From: Pezizomycotina sp. ARF18
Lineage: Eukaryota; Ascomycota
Length of the DNA stretch: 64,000 nucleotides
Direction: 5' to 3'
Assembly (NCBI GenBank): GCA_002224055.1
Contig: AZLU01000004.1
Span: forward strand, 182,735-246,734
Made by a program: the position numbers and the translations under genes. The notes under the pieces are model-generated. The model searched no databases and was not told the DNA's origin. It saw only the letters and a list, made by a program, of their open reading frames with translations. Below are positions 1 through 10,836 of the stretch, piece by piece (positions within the stretch are counted from its first letter, which is position 1; each line of letters starts with the position of its first letter).

Positions 1-2
1 TT

Positions 3-404
3 TCAGCGATCCGCGAGCTCGAGGGTCCTTCCAGTCTTCTTTCCCCGAAACGGACCGCCTCCACGGTCAAGACCGATAGACTACCTCCTCGCGGCTTCGA
101 GCTATCTAAATTACTAGCGGACAACTTCCCGGACGAATATACCGTCCCTACGACGTCTTCGATTTCATCGCTCGGGGTATCATACACGAAGCAAGTGATG
201 ATGATGTAGCCATTCGATTCAACGTGGAGCGAAGAAGAACTCGCGGTTATGGATCCGTTGGATCCGGAGCACAGGATATACTCGAGTTCGCGCTGTACGA
301 GAGGGAGAGCTCCGCGAATCCGAACGTGCGGTACGGGTGGGATAAGTTCCGGGTACTTTGAGCAGTTCGGATCCAGAGTTAGTGCTCGAGTATGAGTCTG
401 AGGT
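3..404 (+). CDS. 3' end of an unrecognised protein gene (partial at window edge)
   Basis: The first 400 bases read as protein in three successive frames: frame 3 to about position 140, frame 2 to about 350, then frame 1 to a stop (TGA) at 402-404. Each step is what a single lost base would cause, the same pattern seen in the recognisable genes of this window. The sequence is charged and non-repetitive, with pieces such as GFELSKLLADNFPDEY, YDVFDFIARGIIHE and DPELVLEYESEVKRMSH. The window opens with TTTCAG, which could be a 3' splice site, so this is probably a last exon. I do not recognise the family. Nearest gene downstream is CutC, 6 kb away. Confidence 0.45.
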
Positions 405-3400
405 GAAGAGGATGAGCCACTGATGGGGGAGCCGGGCAGCGAGTCTTGGGCGGACGGCGTCGTCTGATGGAGATTTGCAACAGCCTCGGAGGCCAATCGT
501 TGCTTACGAAAATCAAGGTGGCGATATTTAGACTGATGTTCGAAGGATTAAGAATCGAAAGAACAAACTTGTTTTCTTTTTTTCTTCTTTTTTTCTTTTC
601 AGAAAAGCCTGTAAATACTTTATATAAGAGGTATTATTGTTAAAAACATGTTGCCAAACAGGGTCGGGGAGCGAGCTTTTGTTCTCTCCACGTAGAATCA
701 ACAGTGAAATTTCGGTCTGCGCTCCTTAACCACGTTGAGAAAACTTCCGGTCCTAGCTACTTAAGTAAGTATCTCTAAGAAATCCTCTTGGCGCCTCTTG
801 GAGATATCCCAAATGGTCTCTTTGATGCTACGCTTCCCACCGCTTCGCCTCCAGCAGCTCAAGAAAGAAGGCGTGCATTCTTCAGCATTTTCAAACTCTT
901 CTCTTATCTCTTCAACGCCCCAACTGTGACAAATCTATTATAGACGCCGGATGTCATCTCCCGGTCGTCAATAATATATTCGCGATGACCCCGCAGGGAA
1001 GGGGTGCGTACCTTCAGTGGCTGTATTCCACCTCTTTGTGAGTGTGGAGGACCAATCGGGTGCTTCGTGTACGGGAGACCTCATAGACTATCACGTACTA
1101 TCCCTTTATCAACCCCCCCCCCCCTTTTTTTTTTTTCTTGCAATATTCCAGGTCCACCATCTCCTTCTATGTATTTCGCCTATATCTATTGCATTAATCT
1201 CATCAAATTAAATGGTATCACCTCTCAAACGTCCCGTAATATTCAGAATTAGTCCTCTTTTCTCTCCTTTTTTCTCCTATTCTTGCCTGATAGTCATTTC
1301 CGTTCGCCTATTTGAACCCTTATAACTTCGAACTTCAACCAGGTCATTTACATTCGCCTATATTGCGTTTCCGGCAATAGACGTCTTATAAAATGAGTCA
1401 ATTCTTCCATTTTAATTATAATATGAAAATTCGAAATTCTACTTTTTTGTTGTATCGTTCGACCCTTTATAATTCTGTCATTCTAATCTACCAGCGTCGT
1501 TCAAGTATCGTTTCATCGCTCCGTTGATTGCTTATATTGCTTCCTGTGTTTTCTTGAAATATCTATTTCGCTAATCGTCGCTTATCTTCTTGGATTTCAA
1601 ATGGGCACCGAAATTGCCTTCTGTCGAATTAGAATGTAGAATGAAGGCTACGAGGATCGGCCTTTGGTTCGAAATATATGCGAGGTCCAGGGGATTCGCA
1701 AAAAATTTCCAGGAATTCAACAATGCATTTGATCTTTATATCACGAAAATGGAGTTTGGTACTTTCAGTTCCGTTACGTATTATCATTGCTGCACGGCAT
1801 GTTTATCACTTGACAGTACCGCTTACGATTAAGAAAGCTGCATTATCGCCAACGCGCACGAGATGCGAATTGGTTCGGCACAGTTGCGTGCTTACTATCG
1901 CACGCTCGCATTCTTGAAGATGTTCTATTACCGTTCGGTGATGTTCAATGAGTAAATCGTCTCTCGGTCTTGTGAGATGGGAATTTGTTATCGGACTGCT
2001 TCTCCTTTTTCGTCGCCTTTTTATCAGACAAACGGTAGTGCTTACTCGCTCATAAAGAAATATCCTGCTTCCAATTTCTAACCAGAGACCCGATGAGAAG
2101 CACCCGACGTAGGGGGGAGGTATTATCGATAGATTTGGTTTGGTTGCGCGGTATATCACTCTGAGCAGGAGCGTTGATTACTTATTCATGGAGCGAAGGC
2201 CTAAATAGGGAGACGTAGCCCCGGTAGTATATGATTTGTAAAACCGCAGTTTGTATTCCAAGTGTTTGAGGAATCCAACAGGCTATGTGTCCTTCGTGGG
2301 AAATTTTCTTCATCCAGGTAATTAATATGCGGTGACGGTGCCGGGGGTTTATCCTTTTCCATTATGCATCCTGGAGACACTCAGGAAAGATCTCACGACC
2401 ATATCGCCTTGGAAGGGCTGCTATTAATTACTATGTCATGGTGGATCGTCCTATTTCGTTGAATAAACTTATCTTGGAGGAGCAGTGCTTCCGTTTGAGT
2501 AGTTTCACACTATGGCAGCGCGTCGAAACATGCAAGTAAACTAGTGCTATCAGTGTCTCCGTCCAACCTGAATCAAATTAGCGTGATATATCGAAGCTTA
2601 GGAGCGACTCTGTAGGCTTATGAGCTTCGCTTTTGGGACTTGATAATAATTGTTTTATAGTTCGTTGCAAGTTGGAGAGGGATTACAATCTCCTTCCGGC
2701 GTCTTTTCTAACCGCTTTTAATTATGGTCTACTAGCTCTTTTGAGAAATATGAACCGCTAGATATTCCGGATCCAGTAGTTTCAATGTTACGTGTCCAGA
2801 CTATGTTGTTTGCCTGCTCTGTTGTTTCTCTCTCCCTCTCTTTCTATCTCTATTTTATTTTACTTAATGTTTCTGGATGGTTTTTTTGGTGAAAATTGGC
2901 TTTTAGAGTAGTGAGATCTCAGTAGAATAGAATACCATTTAATATCTATCTGTAGCTGATACGCGGCGATGGAATGTGAATTTACGGGCACGATGAGCAA
3001 CCCAGAGCTAACAGATCAGTTCTTCATGCTTTATGGTACTACATTGTTATGCTGCTTCAAGGCTTTTGTTGCTAGATCTTTCGATATGGCGGTTTTTCGA
3101 TAAGTTGAGAGAAAAGTTGATTTTATCACTAGACGCTCGTAGAGTTGTAAATTGATGACCACTCCCCAAAGTATCCATTTTTGAACTCGTTATGGTTTCC
3201 GTGATCTCTTGCTGAGATCATAATTGATAGAGGTGCTATTTGCCATGGATCAAAGCCCATAATACCGACGTGTTAGTTACCTTGTGTGGGTATCACAATC
3301 GCGTGGAGCTTGGTTTATTATTTCACAACTCCCAAATGAAGTCTGCGAGAAAATATGTTGACTTTGACTTTGACTCTCTCTCTCTCGCTGACGGCGTATT

Positions 3401-4687
3401 AAACTCTATGAAACGGCTGACTGTTAGAAGCAGAGCTGCCACTTTTTTCTAGATATAATATCGCTTATGAGGAACCTTGGAAAATCTCCCGTCTGTTGGT
3501 ATAATGGCGACCCCGTAAAAGCCGCGGTTGTATAGATACGCATTATGAGGGGAATTTTCCGGCCGCCTTCCTCTTGGTGTGAGGTAACAACTCACGACCA
3601 GACCGGGCGGAGGAAGCTAGTTAGTGTAGATTCGGGTTCCCAAAGTTACACTTTCTGGTATCTTCGGTCAATATTGGCTTAGATGTTATCCTTACTGGCT
3701 CCTTCCATCGCCGAACGCAATGCCATTATAGTTCGTCTTGTACTCTGTATGCTTCCTTTGAGTACTCGGAAATATTAGAATGATACCGTTTACAAATTTT
3801 CCTATCGAGCGTTCCTTCCCACTGTAAAGATAGCGATGTAATAGTATGACGTGATAGCTTTCCTCACTGGGCTTTCAAGATATCGACAGTAAGGTCACTC
3901 CTTGCTTGAAAATTGGCATTACAGCTTTTTATAGCTCAACCACTTTGCTAAAGCCGGATCGGGCTTCTCGCATTTTTCGGATGCGGATGCTAATATATGC
4001 ACAAATCAGAGGTCATCGGGAGATCGGTTCTATGCGTCTTACTCGTTGCATTGGTTGCACGTCAGCTTTTGGGCCACAGAGCGAGTATTGTTCATATCGT
4101 ATTCTTGAGGCCGCAAGCGTCTTCACTTCTTTGTTGAAGCTATGCCATTGCAATTGAAGCACCTAATATATTGTTCAGAACGCGTATTGATGCCACTTTC
4201 TGTTCCGAAAATAGAATCTACGTGTATCTTTTGATCATTGGCATCATCTTACAGCCGTCTCTCCAAATTATCCGTAGCTTTTACAGCGACTTGACGTCTC
4301 TGCACTTCTAAAGGCGTATGATCGGCCTCTAATACTGCCTTGAAGTGCTCAAGGATGATGTATACGCCATGTGGACAGGATATTTCAATTATAGAGGAGC
4401 CGTAAGGCAGTCGCCCGGCGAAGTCAGAGAATATGAAACGCGCTTCAACTTCGCCGGAGTTCCAAAGATGTACACTACGTTCAAGAAGCTCGCACGATAG
4501 AAATAAAAAACGAATGCTGTATGGGAAAGGCCTACCCCTGTTATGTTGTGTAAATTCAAACATCGATCCGAAGTTCTTAGAAATTAGATCCATATCTTCA
4601 ATGCAGACCATTTTCAAGTAAGTATCGATCTCTGCTGCGATGTTGACTGGAAATCTGTGGTATTATCCGTCCTGGCAGAAAAAATCG

Positions 4688-4715
4688 CTCGTTCCTGAGT
4701 TCTCGTTCCTGAGTT
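4688..4715. repeat. 14-bp tandem duplication
   Basis: CTCGTTCCTGAGTT occurs twice in immediate succession (4688-4701 and 4702-4715). It is a local slippage duplication with no evident gene context. Confidence 0.85.
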
Positions 4716-5512
4716 CGTTAGTATAATCAGGGCACATTTTACGTCTCCCTAGTCGTTAAAACGCTATAAGTGCGCACGAAGTTCGCAGGTACTATTAGGC
4801 CCGCGCTACATTCAAGATCCGAATGCTTATGTGGTCCTTCCCGACGAATGATGCCCGTACTTTGAACGCCGACAAGTATGATGGTAGTGGTTAGAAAAAG
4901 TACTACAGTTGTGATTATAGTCCTAAAGGCAAACTTGAGGAGGAAATGTTTGAAGATGTATGGGAATAGTCGATTGCGTTTGGAGTATAACCAAACATTA
5001 TCTAATTGTGATTTGGAATCAGGACCAGATCTTTTACTAATTTAAGAGAACTAGGAAGGAAGGATTATTCCCGATAAGTAAAGTATCGTATCATGATATG
5101 CAATAAGAATACTCTATTAAACAGGGTATTTATTCGAAAGACTTGCAGCGGAAGTTGAATACGTGGAGGATCGCTCTAAGTGTGACTCTACCAACAGCTG
5201 GATATATCGATATTGGCTAGTGTATATGCAGCTTGGCAACTACGAGCACACCATATGCTGAAGGGGAGAGGGCCAGGATAAACATATCGAACAGCTCGGG
5301 GTCACAGCTTTAGTCGTCGGGCGAGGTTCGAATTATCTAGTCAGTATTCGTAGAGCAGCTAGAACGTTCTTTTGTAGTTGAAAAAGAGTGAAAACACCCA
5401 CCACTTGGCGTTTGATTCTTTTTTTTTTTTTTTTTTTTTCTAGTATCGCAAAATTCTTCCACCTTCCACCAACCTCTACGCAATAAATAAATAAATAATA
5501 ATACTCTTAGTC

Positions 5513-5546
5513 TTAGGGCTTGAGGTTTAGGGCTCTGGAATTAGGG
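5513..5546 (+). repeat. Degenerate telomere-like TTAGGG cluster
   Basis: Three exact TTAGGG hexamers lie within 34 bp, at 5513, 5527 and 5541, evenly spaced at 14 bp and separated by unrelated bases. TTAGGG is the usual telomere unit of filamentous ascomycetes. A second pair lies at 9947-9959. The spacing is not that of a true telomere array, so this is either an interstitial relic or chance. Confidence 0.4.
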
Positions 5547-5589
5547 CTTCCAAAATGAATTATTGGTCTGGACCACCTCAGATTTACTA

Positions 5590-5920
5590 TAAATTGAGCC
5601 ATTCCTAGCCTCCAATTTCCTTCCTTTCTCTTTCTTCTTCTTTTTCTCTCCTCATCCTAATGCAGGGTGAGTTTCCCCCACCCTAACATTGACAACTTCA
5701 ACAACATCACCAGGCTAACTTCATTAGGGTGATATAGGTGCCAGTGAAGTGAAAACTGAGGCTCCATGTTTGCTAATTGAAAACTTAGCTGACCAGTCGT
5801 CTTGAGGCCTACTTGAGATGCAATTTTTGGCATACAAACTCCGTTCGTGATCTATTTTTCATTGGCTTTCTTGACGTTGTTCAAGAGGTCGAAGAAAAGA
5901 CCAATCATGGAAGTTTGCAG
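5590..5920 (+). repeat. Dispersed repeat, copy A (diverged)
   Basis: This segment aligns by eye with 7620-7920 and more weakly with 21450-21760. Shared landmarks in the same order are a CT-rich tract ending in CTCTCCTCATCC...TGCAGG, a GAGATGCAATTTTT box, and a TTGACGTTGTT...TCGAAGAA box. The copies differ at many positions, so they are old. Length, a TATA-like start in copy B and lack of coding capacity would fit a solo-LTR-type fossil or a non-autonomous element, but the family is not identified. Confidence 0.5.
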
Positions 5921-6366
5921 ACCATTACATATTGCATTTAATTAATCAAGTGGTTGATGGCGTCTGCTGTCCTCTGATCAAACAGAGGTAGTGCCCGGAC
6001 CGTACCCTGAAGTTGGTTGGTTTGCTTCTTAGTTCGCCTGGATATCGCGCTTGATATCGAGCTTGATCCCTAGCATACCACGTTCTCATAGTCTTATATG
6101 GAGAAAACCTCAATGAGATTGGGCGTAAAGATACCCACAACAGATGAAACTCTATGTCGTCGCATTTGGCTGAGATCGACATATATCTCATCAAGGCCAT
6201 CGAAAACGATGGTTCTCAATCACTCCAAATCCATGACGTTCCATGGTTTCACAACGTTACACAAACTCTGGGTCGACAATCGCTTGGCGCGGTATATCCC
6301 GAAATTACAATTTCAACCGAAAAAACACAACACCAACCTCAAACCACCTGTCATCATCAGGTCAGA

Positions 6367-7043
6367 ATGCTCGAGATCGCTTGCTTCAACGCCTCTTCGG
6401 CGATAAAGGCGGCAAGAGCAGGAGCTTCTCGCATCGAGCTATGCGCCGACTACGCTGCCGGCGGAGTTACTCCACCGCTATCCTCAATTCAAACTTTTCG
6501 CGCAGCGTTTCCTAATCATCCCGTAAACGTCATGATACGACCTCGGGCCGGCGATTTCGTATACACGGATGAAGAATTCAGTAAGATGAAGGCATCCATC
6601 GAGGAGTTTAAGCCCTTCGCGAGCGGATTTGTGTTTGGAATCCTTAACGGCGATAGCCAAGTCGATATCAGCAGGAATAGGGAATTGGTCGAACTAGCGG
6701 GACTGTCGTGTACTTTCCACCGAGCATTCGATCAGATCGAAAACAAGGATAAGGCGGCTAAGGATGTGGTAGGTTGCGGATTTACAAGCGTGCTTACATC
6801 CGGCGGTGGGAAGGATGCAACTTCTGGGGTGGATGTTGTTGCGGATTTGTTCGAAAAATACGGCGACAGAGTTGCCTTTATTGCCGGTGGGGAGTGCGTT
6901 CTTCGAATGTTGAAGAGCTAAAGAGGAAGACAGGGGTGGAATGGTACCATTCTGCTGCGATAACGAGTCCTGGGGAAGAAGTCGATGAGGGCGAGGTGGT
7001 TCTTCTCCGAAAGGTGCTTGCAAAGAGTACCTCTTCGTTCTAG
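6367..7043 (+). CDS. CutC-family copper homeostasis protein
   Basis: CutC proteins are TIM-barrel proteins named for copper homeostasis, although the copper role is disputed; no catalytic reaction is firmly assigned. The N-terminal signature MLEIACFNASSAIKAARAGA with RIELC follows the family start, and TPP, NVMIRPRAGDF, FHRAFD and VLTSGG motifs follow in order. The reading frame breaks at about 6897: IAGG is followed by a shifted frame that reads GVRSSNVEELKRKTGV and EWYHSA to a TAG at 7041-7043. One missing G in the GGTGGGG run explains it, and the repaired length is 225 residues, normal for the family. I chose ATG 6367 because family proteins start there. An in-frame ATG at 6154 would add 71 unrelated residues. 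No introns are seen. The gene stands alone in repeat-rich DNA. Confidence 0.88.
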
Positions 7044-7106
7044 AAACGTGGAGCGTGTGCTCATCAAGAACCTCAGCATCAATACGAATCAGAAACCAGT
7101 AGGGTG

Positions 7107-7134
7107 CTTAACAAGCGCGACTTAACAAGCGCGA
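7107..7134. repeat. 14-bp tandem duplication downstream of CutC gene
   Basis: CTTAACAAGCGCGA is repeated exactly head to tail, 64 bp after the CutC stop codon. It lies in the probable 3' UTR. Confidence 0.85.
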
Positions 7135-7619
7135 ACGAGAGAGTTTTCTCCGTCCGCTCACTAGTGTTGCGATTGCCGCGGGAGGGTCTTATACATCGTT
7201 GAATATGACGCCGAATATATCAGACAGTGGCAACGTATAACCTATTTGAGGAATGATAATACCTTTTCGAGCTTAAATACTTGTCATTACGCAAGTAGTC
7301 TTTCTCTCTTGAGAATACGTGCCGGGCCGCTCAAGACCGTTAACTTCCTCAGCACATAATTAGTTCCCATTAGTGATCACATACCTCATGTTGTAACGTG
7401 CACTTCTTTCAAGGCTGTAACATGTATGAGATTCAGGCCGTAAGGGCAACAACTATAGCCCTACCTATCCTACAAACCGCACCGCCCCACTGCTTCATAT
7501 AAAAACCGTAGCGCAATTCGCCGTCGACACATCATGAACTCGAGTAAGATATGACTCAAGCTCATGAGCCAGAGTCTTCATATGATGACTCCAAAATATC
7601 CAACAGAAGAAAGCAACTA

Positions 7620-7920
7620 TACCGAACCCAAATGTCTATATAAACCACACCTCGCTCCCTCCACTTTCCACCTCTTTTGCTTCTCCTCTTCTCTCCTCTT
7701 CTCTCCTCATCCTTTTGCAGGGGTGTTACATTCGTCAGTGAGGATTTTAGTCCGAGACAATGTGTTTGCTGGTTGCGAACTTCCACCCGACCAAGTTGTC
7801 TCGAGCGATCGAGATGCAATTTTTTTGTCTGGAATTCCTCATGGTTTTTTCTCTTTCGTTGGTTGCCTTGACGTTGTTTTCAAGGGATCGAAGAACGAGA
7901 AATACAGAGTATTGGTAACC
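7620..7920 (+). repeat. Dispersed repeat, copy B (diverged)
   Basis: Best-preserved copy of the family also seen at 5590-5920 and 21450-21760. It begins with a TATATAAA box near 7640, followed by a C/T-rich stretch, the CTCCTCATCCTTTTGCAGG box near 7704-7722, a GAGATGCAATTTTTT box near 7811-7825 and TTGACGTTGTTTTCAAGGGATCGAAG near 7869. The 147-codon open frame through it has no family resemblance and is probably not coding. A solo-LTR-like fossil or short non-autonomous element are both possible. Confidence 0.5.
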
Positions 7921-9946
7921 AAAACCATAGCGCATGTAGCGGGTAGTTATCGCATTTTCGTTATTATTGTTCTCTATTTATCACGAAGGTCATCGGTCTT
8001 TGTGTAAGGCTCGTGAGAGCGGTTGTGTGACTCAACCCCGAAAATTGTATATATATGGCTGTGCAAGTGCATGCCAGAAGCTACAACCCAAAACCTGTGA
8101 AAATGGAACAATGGCATGTATTCGTTTTTCGACCCGGTAAAACAAAGTAGATTCGAGAAATTCTTATGGCAGTTTCAGAATAGACGCTATGTTAACGTTG
8201 CGCAAGAGAAATATTGAACCATGGGAGTGATGTTCTGTCGTCGTACCCAGGCGCAAGCACACGAGCCTCAATACGATTCGCCTTTCTTTACTCGCAAGCC
8301 TCATGATTTCGAACAAGCAATTGCATCAAGCATTTCTAAGCTGTAAATGTTCTGGGAGTATCATTGGGCAGATATGCAGAGCGGTCTGGAGCTCGCGAGT
8401 TATAAATTAGGATTTACATCACCAATAGTTCCCTCTAAATTCCAGCTTGCATGATCATATTCAAACGTTTACTAAAAAAAGACCAAGGAGTATATTTTAT
8501 TTCTTATTAGAATAGCACGTAAGTGACCAGCCGCGAGGTTATCTCCATCAGGTTTGAAATAAAGACATATATCGGTCGGAGGGTCGGTGACAAAAATTCG
8601 GCGGAGTCATCGCTCGCGTGCTATCACGGACATTTTTGAAACCCAACGGACCTTACAACAAATGCAACCACAACCAATGCCGTATCGAATCAAAGCCGTC
8701 TTACCCGACGTCTTGGAACTCTAATAAAATGATTCAATCCAACCTGGTTGATAATAGCAAGGATAATTAGAGCCAAGAAAGTTCAAATTAAGTATTAGCA
8801 AATTAGCGTTGTTAATGCGATGCAACTTTGAGGCTATTATCGTGGGCCGAAAACTATTGCCAAGACTCTACATATCTATATATTCTTTCGTATCCAGTAA
8901 GAAACCCAGGCACGATATAGAAAATGCGACTGCAAGATGGCGAAGGCAAGGGGAAATGTGTCCTGTTATTAATATATTGTCCTGCAAGACACCCGGTTGG
9001 CGATGCTAATGTGTGGAGTTTGTTCCTGAACCGCCCGGTGAAATATAGAAAATAGAAGAGGTCGATAGTAGAAATTTATCCTCTATATACTTCCTAAAAG
9101 CCGAGATATTATTGACAAGTGCTGAAAGCATGTTTAGGGTTCGTGGAAGTCTTACTGTGTCGCCTTACTTCTCAAGCAGCTCGTCGAGACCAAGGAGATT
9201 TTCGGCTAGAGTTTCGCCAAAGCGATGGTTGAACGGAAGAAAAGACGCGCGAAGATATCCGGGGTCATGTATGTGAGATATCGCGTCTTCGGCTTGTCCT
9301 GGTATTCCGTTTCTTGCTAAAGCTCAATTTTCTCTCCTCTTCCGCCTCGTCCTATCGCCTGTAGTAATTGTTTGAGGCATGGCCGTCAGAAAGGACAGTG
9401 TATTTGGTCGTCATGAAACATGACGCCTCCTACTGGTCCTTAGGGGAAGAGAAGGGGGGCAAGGGGGGGGGAATTACACCCATTCATTCTGATTATCATC
9501 CTCATCTTTAAGAATCCTATAAATCCTTTTTTATCGACCCTTGGAACATAGCCAAGGTGAAAAATCAATAAAAAAAAAAAAAAAGGGTATCTCGAGAGAC
9601 ACGAGTGGAAACTAAAAATTCTCGAACTCGCCATAGGCTCATCCAAGAGTGGTCGTTAAAAAGTTTCAACCAGCAAAATCACAGTCTCAGAAAAACTTGA
9701 AAAACAGACAAGTTAGCTTTAAGAAGATTATAATAATGATGATGATGGTGGGAGTGGGAGTGGGTTTGACTTACATCTTCACTGACATGCGAATCGCCCT
9801 GCATTAGGATGAAGAGAAAAGAAAAGAGAAGAGAAAAAAATTCAAAAAGGATGGGGGGAAAGGTTTTCTTATATAGTGGCGGGGGCATGGTTGCTTTTTT
9901 CTCAAATATCAACAATTTTAAAATAAATTCACCTAGTTAAACTTAA

Positions 9947-9959
9947 TTAGGGCTTAGGG
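9947..9959 (+). repeat. Telomere-like TTAGGG pair
   Basis: TTAGGGCTTAGGG, two TTAGGG units one base apart, just before an A13-T8 tract (9969-9989). See also 5513-5546. Confidence 0.35.
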
Positions 9960-9968
9960 TTCCGAAAG

Positions 9969-9989
9969 AAAAAAAAAAAAATTTTTTTT
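9969..9989. repeat. A13-T8 self-complementary tract
   Basis: An oligo-A run directly abuts an oligo-T run. Similar A-T or T-A junction tracts recur at 27963-27988, 33762-33782, 41397-41417, 46070-46111 and 49701-49730. Confidence 0.8.
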
Positions 9990-10495
9990 CTTGGTGTGAG
10001 TCAAATCTACAAGACTAACGTTGCTGAAAAGAAAAAAAAGAAAATAAATAATATAAATAAAAAAAAAATAAAAAAAAAAGAATAAAAAGAAAGGGAAAGG
10101 AAAAAAAAGGTAAGCGCTTGAACCCGTTAACTCGATTCTGCGCTTCGTATAGGTACAGATGAAAGCTAGTCTCTGAAAGACTTATGAAGCAAGTTGGGGA
10201 TATGCTCTGTGCTTATATTATAGAAATTACAACAGACGTATCTCAAAAGTCTTTATTTTATTTATTCTATTTTTAAATTGTTTTTATTTATATAGAGCTA
10301 CTCGGTATCTATATACGTCGGGTGGGTCAAGAATGATGTGTCAAGACAAGACTCAAGCTCATCTCTGGCCATTTTCATCCGAGTACATAAGTAGAAGTCC
10401 TCTCAAATATAGAGGGGATCGTAATATCGCAAACCCACAATAAGTAGTCTTTGATCAATAATAATAATATCGCTTGCTTCTTGGAACCAACCGCA

Positions 10496-10514
10496 GTATA
10501 TATATATATATATT
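10496..10514. repeat. (TA)n microsatellite
   Basis: About nine TA dinucleotides in a row. Confidence 0.9.
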
Positions 10515-10773
10515 ATACGTCGGTCTTCCTGAGCTTAAGGCGCTCAGCAGTCCGCCAAGATATTTCTTATTATTTGAGCTCGCTTCGAACGTGCTCAATG
10601 ACAAGGAATTGGTAAGGACCTTTCAAAACGAAATCTCGTCGCACCAGAAATGAAGGCCATGTTGTTGAACTATGAGTGAATAAATCGATATACCATGCAA
10701 TAGGAACGAGGTTTTTATATACATATTGCGTATTTCAAAACAAACAAATACTTAAGTAGATATATAGCTCGAC

Positions 10774-10836
10774 AATAAATGAATAAATGAATGATTAAAT
10801 GAATAATAGATGAATAAATAAAGAAATGAATGAATA
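10774..10836. repeat. Degenerate (AATG/AATA)n repeat
   Basis: Imperfect tetranucleotide repeat of AATAAATG type, followed by an AAAG-rich purine tract to about 10940. Confidence 0.8.

Larger units (their letters stand above)
405..6366. other. Gene-free stretch, decayed repetitive-looking DNA
   Basis: No recognisable gene. Open frames here are at or near the length expected by chance; the longest is 122 codons on the minus strand at 4249-4617, with no family resemblance. The stretch contains a C10/T11 run near 1116-1136, a 14-bp tandem duplication at 4688-4715, a T21 tract at 5419-5439, an AATA-type simple repeat near 5482-5500, TTAGGG-like motifs at 5513-5546 and one copy of a dispersed repeat at about 5590-5920. 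Confidence 0.6.

Noticed and set aside
4249-4617. 122-codon minus-strand open frame
   Set aside because: An ATG is present, but its length is within chance expectation for this composition and no family is recognisable.
3240-5400. CRISPR-like or phage-like structures
   Set aside because: No regularly spaced short repeats with unique spacers anywhere in the window, and the genes are clearly fungal nuclear.
6367-7043. CutC as a pseudogene because of its internal frameshift
   Set aside because: A single G lost in a G run explains it, both parts stay highly conserved, and the same error type affects all genes in the window.
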